Shown: positions 13,416 through 18,219 of the stretch, in pieces
Position numbering within the stretch: position 1 is the first letter of the stretch
How the letters are laid out: every line of letters begins with the position of its first letter
Assembly: GCA_034178965.1 (NCBI GenBank)
Contig: JAXFQM010000199.1
Coordinates: 1-18,219, forward strand
Source of the DNA: Colimorpha sp034178965
GTDB taxonomy: Bacteria; Bacteroidota; Bacteroidia; Bacteroidales; P3
DNA length: 18,219 nucleotides
Direction: 5' to 3'
The notes under the pieces: model-generated
Databases searched by the model: none
Told to the model about the DNA's origin: nothing
Seen by the model: only the letters and a program-made list of their open reading frames with translations
Program-made: the position numbers and the translations under genes

Positions 13416-15725
13416 ATGGCTATGAATGCTAAATCGTTAACTAAGATATGGCCCTTGTTGTTGCTGTTGTATTGCACGCAGCCGGTTGTCTCGGCGCAAG
13501 ACACGCTCGACGTGCTGCATTACGACCTGAAGTTGGATTTGGGACGCACGGCGCCGCGTAAGATGTATGGCGACGCAACGTTGCGACTGCGTCTGTTGGG
13601 CGACATGGAAAACGTATGCTTGGACTTGGAGCACACCACCGTGGACAGCCTGCACGTGAACGGGGCTGTTGCGCCATTCACCTACGACGACCGCAGCCTT
13701 TGCTTTGCCACGCCCGCCGGCGTCTCGTCGGGCGACGTGTTGGAGGTAGAAGTGTTTTACCATACCTCGGGGCGCGTGGAGAGCAGCGGCTTCGGAGGGT
13801 TGCACCTTGACGCGGGCATCTATTACAACCTTGGCGTGGGATTTGTCGCGGACCCCAACCCCTACGGGCGCAGCATGTTTCCATGTCGCGACAACTTCAC
13901 CGACAAGGCCACCTATGCTTTGTCCGTCACCACGGCTCCGGGCTGGACCGCCCTTTGCAGCGGACAGCGCGACAGCGTGACGCTGCATGCCGACGGCAGC
14001 GCTGCCAGCCATTGGACGCTTCACGAACCCATTCCCACCTACCTGCTCTCCGTCAGTGCGGCGCCGTTCAGCATATGGGAAGACACCGTGCAGGGCGCCT
14101 TCGCCTCCTATCCTTTCCGCGCCGGCTTCCGCGGCAACGACACTGCCGCCGTGACCGCCACCTTCGCCTTGCTGCCCAACGTGATGACGGCTCTGGAAAA
14201 TTGCTTTGGACCCTACCGTTGGCACACGATAGGCTATGTCGCCACGCCGCGCGGCAGCATGGAGCACGCCAACAACATACACCTTGTTGAGCATTGCGTC
14301 TCCAGCATGGATCTCGACTGCCAGTCTGTCGTGGCACACGAACTGGCACACGCCTGGTTTGGCAACTTGGTGACGGCCGCGTCAAGCCACGACATGTGGT
14401 TCAACGAGGGAGGAGCCTCCTTTTGCGAGGAAATAGCCATGGAAGCGGCATACGGCGGCGACGCCGGAAAAGCGCACTACAAAGCGAACTTGCTGCTCGA
14501 CGCCCTCAACAACGCGCATCTGAGAGACGGCGGATACATCCCTCTCTATGCCCCGGAGCACGAAAACACGTATGGCACCACCATTTATAAAAAGGGGGCG
14601 TGCGTGTGGCATAGCCTGCGCAGCTACTTGGGCGACAGCCTGTTTTACGCCTCCATGCGCCGCCTTTTTGCCGACGAGGCTTTCGGCCACGTCGGCACGG
14701 CAGACCTTATGCGCAAACTCTCGGAATATAGTGGCGTAGACCTCGCCGACTTCTTTGCCTTCAACGTCTACGGGCGAGGCTGGCAAGATTTCAACGTGCA
14801 ACTTTCGGGAAACGGAGTGGAGCTTCGGCAGTCGCTGCGTGGGGGAGACGTCCTGGGCAATGGCTGCAAGGTGCCTGTGACATTCTTTTCCGACGATTTG
14901 CAGACCCGCACCGTCACCTACTGCATGGACGGCGCTTATCTGAAGGACGAAACTCGCAGGGCGGGGGAGGGCAGCCCATACGCCTTCGCAGTGGTGGACT
15001 TGGAAAAGCGGTTCTCCTACGCCAGCCTGGCAGACACCGTGCGCATCGCTGCCAGAGGCGACTACAGGATGGACAACCTCCATTTCAAGGCCAAGGCGCA
15101 GCGCGTGGGAGCAGCCACGGCGTTCCTTGCCGTGACGCACCACTACACAGCGCCCCCCATAGACCAAGTCGACAGCCTTTCCCCCTACGTCCGCTTCGCA
15201 CAGCATTATTGGACGGTGACGGGGCTACTGCCTGGCGAGACGCAGTGCTACGGATTTTTCGATTACTCCCTCAACGACCTCGACCGCGGGCTCTACCAGC
15301 CTAATCTGCAATCGTTCGACAGCGTGCGGCTGCTATATCGCCCCTCGGCCAGTGCGCCGTGGCGCGTGGTGGGAAAACGCAGTGATGGCACCAGCACCAG
15401 CGGATATTTCTACACCACGAACCTAAAGAAAGGGGAATATACCTTTGCAGTGGTAGACACCGCCATCCTCAACCGTCTCTCCCTTTCGCAATCCGCCGCC
15501 TATCCGTCTCCACAGTTGTTTCCAAACCCTGCCGGCGACAGTTTCCGCGTGGTCGCACCAGTGCCTTACGACCTTTGCATGACCGACCTCACTGGACGGT
15601 GCGTCCTACAGCGGCACAACGTGCAGCCCAACGAAACCATCCTCCACGGCTTGCCTGCCGGCACCTATGTCGTCACGCTCTCTGGCGCTTTTGGCACAAG
15701 CCACATGAAGTTGCTCGTTCAATGA
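13416..15725 (+). CDS. Secreted M1-family metallopeptidase with T9SS type A sorting domain
   Basis: A 769-residue exported zinc peptidase. A signal peptide covers about 1-27 (LLLLLYCTQPVVSAQ). An N-terminal beta domain (28-220) precedes the catalytic domain. The zinc site is HELAH (308-312) with E331 in WFNEGGASF, and the likely catalytic tyrosine is Y391 in TIYKKGACVW. The substrate-amine motif normally GxMEN reads GSMEH (280-284). The last 69 residues (701-769, starting LFPNPAGDSF and including LTGRCVLQ and LPAGTYVVTL) form a T9SS type A C-terminal domain, so the enzyme should cross the outer membrane and be released or attached to the surface. The role is probably peptide degradation outside the cell. 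A second in-frame ATG lies two codons downstream of the chosen start. Confidence 0.93.
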   Translation: MAMNAKSLTKIWPLLLLLYCTQPVVSAQDTLDVLHYDLKLDLGRTAPRKMYGDATLRLRLLGDMENVCLDLEHTTVDSLHVNGAVAPFTYDDRSLCFATPAGVSSGDVLEVEVFYHTSGRVESSGFGGLHLDAGIYYNLGVGFVADPNPYGRSMFPCRDNFTDKATYALSVTTAPGWTALCSGQRDSVTLHADGSAASHWTLHEPIPTYLLSVSAAPFSIWEDTVQGAFASYPFRAGFRGNDTAAVTATFALLPNVMTALENCFGPYRWHTIGYVATPRGSMEHANNIHLVEHCVSSMDLDCQSVVAHELAHAWFGNLVTAASSHDMWFNEGGASFCEEIAMEAAYGGDAGKAHYKANLLLDALNNAHLRDGGYIPLYAPEHENTYGTTIYKKGACVWHSLRSYLGDSLFYASMRRLFADEAFGHVGTADLMRKLSEYSGVDLADFFAFNVYGRGWQDFNVQLSGNGVELRQSLRGGDVLGNGCKVPVTFFSDDLQTRTVTYCMDGAYLKDETRRAGEGSPYAFAVVDLEKRFSYASLADTVRIAARGDYRMDNLHFKAKAQRVGAATAFLAVTHHYTAPPIDQVDSLSPYVRFAQHYWTVTGLLPGETQCYGFFDYSLNDLDRGLYQPNLQSFDSVRLLYRPSASAPWRVVGKRSDGTSTSGYFYTTNLKKGEYTFAVVDTAILNRLSLSQSAAYPSPQLFPNPAGDSFRVVAPVPYDLCMTDLTGRCVLQRHNVQPNETILHGLPAGTYVVTLSGAFGTSHMKLLVQ

Positions 15726-15764
15726 GGCTCCGTCTCGCCTTGTCCGTGCTGCGCAGGAAGTCTG

Positions 15765-15782
15765 TATTAACAAATATTAACA
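15765..15782. repeat. Two TATTAACA copies at 10-base spacing before the sigma gene
   Basis: TATTAACA occurs at 15765-15772 and again at 15775-15782, an interval of exactly 10 bases, about one helical turn. It lies 47 bases before the sigma factor start codon, where an operator or activator site would sit. The copies are short and A/T rich, so chance is possible. Confidence 0.3.
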
Positions 15783-15828
15783 CCAACCTCTTCGTCTTTT
15801 GATTGGCGAGGTTTGTCATTATCCACGT

Positions 15829-16374
15829 ATGACGGAGCTGCATAGCATGATAGAAGGATGCCTTCGTGGCGAAGAGCAATGGCAGCACAAGCTGTACGAG
15901 GCTTTCAGTCCCCGAATGTTTGGCGTCTGTTTGCGCTACGCAGCGTCGCGCCACGAAGCGGAAGACCTGTTGGTGGAAGGGTTCATGCAGGTGTTCAGGG
16001 CCTTGCCCACCTACAAGGGCAAAGGGCCATTTGAGGCGTGGATGTACCGCATTTTTGTCAACACCGCCATCAACGCCTACCACCGTGCCAAGCGGCAAGC
16101 GCAGCGCGTGGTGATAGACAGCAGCCAAATGGTCGAGCCGACATGCGACGAGGACACGGCATCAACCATAGATATGGCCGACGCGCTGCAACAGTCGCTC
16201 AACGCGCTGAAGGCCGAAGATAGGCTGGTGTTCAACCTCATTGCCCTGGAGGGCTTCAGTTATCAAGAGACCGCACAGAGACTCAAGCGCCCCGTCACAA
16301 CGATAAAGAGCCAATATTACCGTGCACGCGACTTCTTGAGGTGCGCCATGGAAAAACGTTTGAAAAGCAAATGA
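15829..16374 (+). CDS. ECF-type RNA polymerase sigma factor
   Basis: A 181-residue sigma-70 family protein with only regions 2 and 4, the extracytoplasmic function (ECF) pattern. Region 2 covers about 24-90, with RHEAEDLLVEGFMQVFRAL (41-59) and FEAWMYRIFVNTAINAYHRAKR. Region 4 covers about 120-172, with GFSYQETAQRLKRPVTTIKS (142-161), a helix-turn-helix that would read the -35 element. The frame is open back to a TTG at 15799, but the ATG at 15829 gives the normal family N-terminus and I prefer it. Its TGA overlaps the ATG of the next gene (ATGA). That gene encodes a single-pass membrane protein, the usual position of an anti-sigma factor. Target promoters are unknown. Confidence 0.93.
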   Translation: MTELHSMIEGCLRGEEQWQHKLYEAFSPRMFGVCLRYAASRHEAEDLLVEGFMQVFRALPTYKGKGPFEAWMYRIFVNTAINAYHRAKRQAQRVVIDSSQMVEPTCDEDTASTIDMADALQQSLNALKAEDRLVFNLIALEGFSYQETAQRLKRPVTTIKSQYYRARDFLRCAMEKRLKSK

Positions 16375-17186
16375 AAATAGAAGACTTGTATAAGCGGCAC
16401 CTGCAAGGGCGTGAGGCGGCTCCGCCCTCCGACGCTTGGGACAAAATCTCCAACCGCTTGGCCGCGCAAGGACGCCGTGCCGCGCTGCGCCGACGCTGGT
16501 TGCCATGGATGGGCGCCCTCGCGATGGCCATTGCGTTGGCGGCGGCCTTATGGCATCCACACAAGCCCTCTGCGGCAAAGGAGGGCGCGCCGTTGGCCAA
16601 GACCGCGACGCAGCGCGTGCAAGAACACCCCAAAGCGGCCCTTCGGCCTGCCTCGGCGGAAAAAGCGGAGGTATCCCCCTCTTGCCTGGAGGCCATGCCG
16701 TGCGCCAAGCGGGGAGTATTGCCATCCGCGCCCGCCGATACCGAGCCCGAAACGTACCGCGCCGTGTTGCCAGAAAGCCTGCCGCAAAGGAAGCTTCGTT
16801 TGGCCGAGGCGGAGCCTGCCATGGAGACGGAAAACGAAAAATACGCCACCGAGTATGTCGATACCGCTTCCATAGTGTCTTGGCAGGAAGAGAGTGGCGC
16901 CGACGTGGCGCGGCCCGCGCCGGCTCCACCAACTCGTATCGCCATACCCAACGTCGTAACGCCCAATGGCGACGGCATCAACGACACGTGGCGTTTGGAC
17001 GTGCTGAACGACTTTGCCCCCGTCAAGGTGCAAATATACACCGCACGGGGAAGACTGGTCTTTTCCTCCTCCAACTACGATGGTTCATTCTCGGGTTCCG
17101 ACCTGCCCGACGGCAATTATTTCTATGTCATCCAACTTGGCGCGCAAAACCAAACGCGCCGCGGAGTGCTCGTCATCAAGCGCTGA
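16371..17186 (+). CDS. Single-pass membrane protein with T9SS type B (CHU_C) domain, possible anti-sigma factor
   Basis: A 271-residue protein with an unusual layout. Residues 1-43 are cytoplasmic-like and basic, with PPSDAWDKISNRL (18-30), a motif I associate with N-termini of membrane proteins next to ECF sigma genes in Bacteroidota. One transmembrane helix follows (about 44-61). Residues 62-190 are a low-complexity Ala/Pro/Glu linker. Residues 192-271 are a gliding-motility-associated C-terminal domain: IPNVVTPNGDGINDTW, then LDVLNDFAPVKVQIYTARGR, DLPDGNYFYVI and RRGVLVIKR. I chose ATG 16371 because it overlaps the sigma stop as ATGA; an upstream ATG at 16341 adds ten residues. Gene position and topology suggest an anti-sigma or sigma-modulating role. 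The sorting-type domain suggests a link to T9SS. Neither is proven by sequence. Confidence 0.85.
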   Translation: MKIEDLYKRHLQGREAAPPSDAWDKISNRLAAQGRRAALRRRWLPWMGALAMAIALAAALWHPHKPSAAKEGAPLAKTATQRVQEHPKAALRPASAEKAEVSPSCLEAMPCAKRGVLPSAPADTEPETYRAVLPESLPQRKLRLAEAEPAMETENEKYATEYVDTASIVSWQEESGADVARPAPAPPTRIAIPNVVTPNGDGINDTWRLDVLNDFAPVKVQIYTARGRLVFSSSNYDGSFSGSDLPDGNYFYVIQLGAQNQTRRGVLVIKR

Positions 17187-17290
17187 CGGCTGGGTGAGAA
17201 AGAAGCGGCGGATGGGGCGGCGGAACCTAAGGTTGTCAATAATAGTCTAAATCTAAAAAAAATCATAAAAAACCATAAAACATTTAAACC
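17187..17290. other. A/T-rich leader before the last secreted protein gene
   Basis: This is a 104-base gap. It contains a small palindrome AACCTAAGGTT (17225-17235) and then an A-rich leader with no Shine-Dalgarno sequence, typical of efficiently translated Bacteroidota genes. No TAnnTTTG element is present, so the next gene may be read through from the sigma operon or use another sigma factor. Confidence 0.4.
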
Positions 17291-18082
17291 ATGAAACGTT
17301 TATTACTGTCTATGTTGGCCTTTGCCGCCACAAGCATGCTGCATGCGCAAATCGTGTACACCAATTTGGAGTCGAACCCCGTGGTGATGGATTCGGCCTA
17401 TGTAAGCGTGCACGATATGGGGTATGAAATCAATTTCTTGGGCGGCGGCGCGGAGTATGCCATCCAAAACTATGCCGCCATATACGACGGCTCTGAATCA
17501 TCGTATTTTGCTTGCTTTGAAAGCGGCGCCAAGGTGATGGGCAACTATAACGATGTACTTATCGGCACTGCAGTTACTCCGCTGGAAGCCAACGCGGAGA
17601 TAGGTGCCACGGGAACATACGTCGGCAGCGAAGGAGGCGTGCCCCATTTCGCCACACTGTATCAAAGGGAACTCTATTCGGCCTGGATGGGCAAAACAGC
17701 CTATGTAGGGCTGCAATTCGTGGCAGGCGGAAATACGTATTACGGATGGGCGAAGTTGTCAATGTCGGCTAATCGCATCCTCACGCTCTACGGCTACGCG
17801 TTCCAAAGCACGCCAGGTGTCTCTATATTGGCCGGTGCTACCACGGGCGGCGTGGGTATTGGCGAGGCGAGCCATGACGCCATCGCCGTGTATCCAAACC
17901 CCGCTACAAATTTCGTCAATGTGAAGGGTGTTGAAAGCCGCGAGAGGGTGTCCATTGCAGACCTGTCGGGCCGCACGCTGTGGCGTGGCGTGGCAGGCTG
18001 CGGCATCGACGTCAGCGCGCTGCCAAAGGGCGTTTACGTGTTGAAAGCCAAAGAGCACACCGCCAAGATAGTGAAGAAATAG
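17291..18082 (+). CDS. Secreted T9SS type A sorting domain protein
   Basis: A 263-residue exported protein. Residues 1-19 are a signal peptide (MKRLLLSMLAFAATSMLHA), giving a mature start at Gln20. Residues 20-185 form a beta-rich domain with the block YVGLQFVAGGNTYYGWAKL (138-156), a pattern recurrent in secreted proteins of Bacteroidota and of unknown function. After a Gly/Ser-rich link, residues about 197-263 are a T9SS type A C-terminal domain: AVYPNPATNFVNV, DLSGRTLW and LPKGVYVLKAKEHTAKIVKK. It should be exported across the outer membrane. There are no enzymatic motifs, so it may be a structural or adhesive surface protein. It follows the sigma/membrane protein pair on the same strand and could be a target of that sigma factor. 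Confidence 0.88.
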   Translation: MKRLLLSMLAFAATSMLHAQIVYTNLESNPVVMDSAYVSVHDMGYEINFLGGGAEYAIQNYAAIYDGSESSYFACFESGAKVMGNYNDVLIGTAVTPLEANAEIGATGTYVGSEGGVPHFATLYQRELYSAWMGKTAYVGLQFVAGGNTYYGWAKLSMSANRILTLYGYAFQSTPGVSILAGATTGGVGIGEASHDAIAVYPNPATNFVNVKGVESRERVSIADLSGRTLWRGVAGCGIDVSALPKGVYVLKAKEHTAKIVKK

Positions 18083-18219
18083 TATGCCATAACGTCCGTT
18101 CCATCGGGAGGTAAAAGCAGGAACGGAAAGCAAACAGAAAGGTGCGAGCACCGTGGCAGCACCGCGGCAGCCCACACCACCTGCTCAAGCAGGGGGGGGG
18201 TGCGGCCGCGGGGCCCACA
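18083..18219. other. Right-end non-coding stretch with repeats and a G9 run
   Basis: No gene is visible. A weak inverted repeat CCGTTCC/GGAACGG (18096-18102 and 18120-18126) follows the last stop codon but lacks a T tract. An imperfect tandem 11-base repeat (ACCGTGGCAGC, ACCGCGGCAGC) lies at 18150-18171. The end is a run of nine G (18192-18200) followed by TGCGGCCGCGGGGCCC, strikingly G/C rich compared with other gaps here. Confidence 0.5.

Noticed and set aside
13437..14351. Long minus-strand open frame (304 codons) inside the M1 peptidase gene
   Set aside because: It is a shadow of a strongly supported gene with signal peptide, HELAH and T9SS tail; the antisense product has no recognisable domain and arises from G/C-rich codon usage.
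15799..15828. TTG start for the sigma factor, ten residues upstream
   Set aside because: The ATG at 15829 gives a typical ECF N-terminus, whereas the extra residues MIGEVCHYPR have no family support.

Overview
The window comes from a member of the Bacteroidota, most likely Bacteroidales. Three things support this. Three plus-strand products end in, or carry, type IX secretion system (T9SS) sorting domains of type A or type B. Several intergenic regions hold the phylum's TAnnTTTG -7 promoter element, once with a well-spaced TTTG upstream. Start codons mostly lack Shine-Dalgarno sequences and sit behind A/T-rich leaders. Family content (DUF2795, the DUF2520 Rossmann protein, a DUF4369-TlpA-like thioredoxin, an S41 protease, an Mrp lacking CxxC) also fits Bacteroidales. 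I cannot name the genus from the sequence alone.

Layout. Everything from 1 to about 13130 is read on the minus strand and everything after about 13400 on the plus strand, with a divergent promoter region between. Reading the minus strand from right to left, the first block is an SPFH/band-7 membrane protein, a secreted alpha/beta hydrolase, a ribbon-helix-helix protein, a four-helix membrane protein and a NatA/NatB-type ABC exporter, ending at a strong inverted repeat (7962-7995). The second block is an S41 C-terminal-processing protease overlapping a TlpA-like thioredoxin by ATGA, then a Nudix hydrolase and an Mrp/ApbC iron-sulfur carrier ATPase. Next comes a stand-alone NifU C-terminal-type scaffold with its own inverted repeat downstream, then a PduO-type cobalamin adenosyltransferase. 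The last minus-strand block is a small DUF2795 protein, a DUF2520 Rossmann protein and a TatD nuclease, joined by short overlaps. A good promoter at the extreme left edge drives a gene outside the window.

The plus strand carries a secreted M1-family metallopeptidase with a T9SS type A tail. It is followed by an ECF sigma factor overlapping (ATGA) a single-pass membrane protein that ends in a type B (CHU_C, gliding-motility-associated) domain, and by a small secreted protein with a type A sorting domain. Themes are envelope maintenance and protein export (SPFH, ABC-2, S41, TlpA, T9SS cargo), Fe-S cluster delivery (Mrp, NifU) and housekeeping hydrolases.

The most unusual item is the sigma factor and membrane protein pair at 15829-17186. 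Its architecture (short cytoplasmic N-terminus, one transmembrane helix, periplasmic linker, T9SS type B domain) looks like an anti-sigma factor whose sensor end is a T9SS sorting domain. This is an inference. The second item is the SPFH / hydrolase / RHH / membrane protein / ABC cluster. I found no RNA genes, CRISPR arrays, insertion sequences or pseudogenes.
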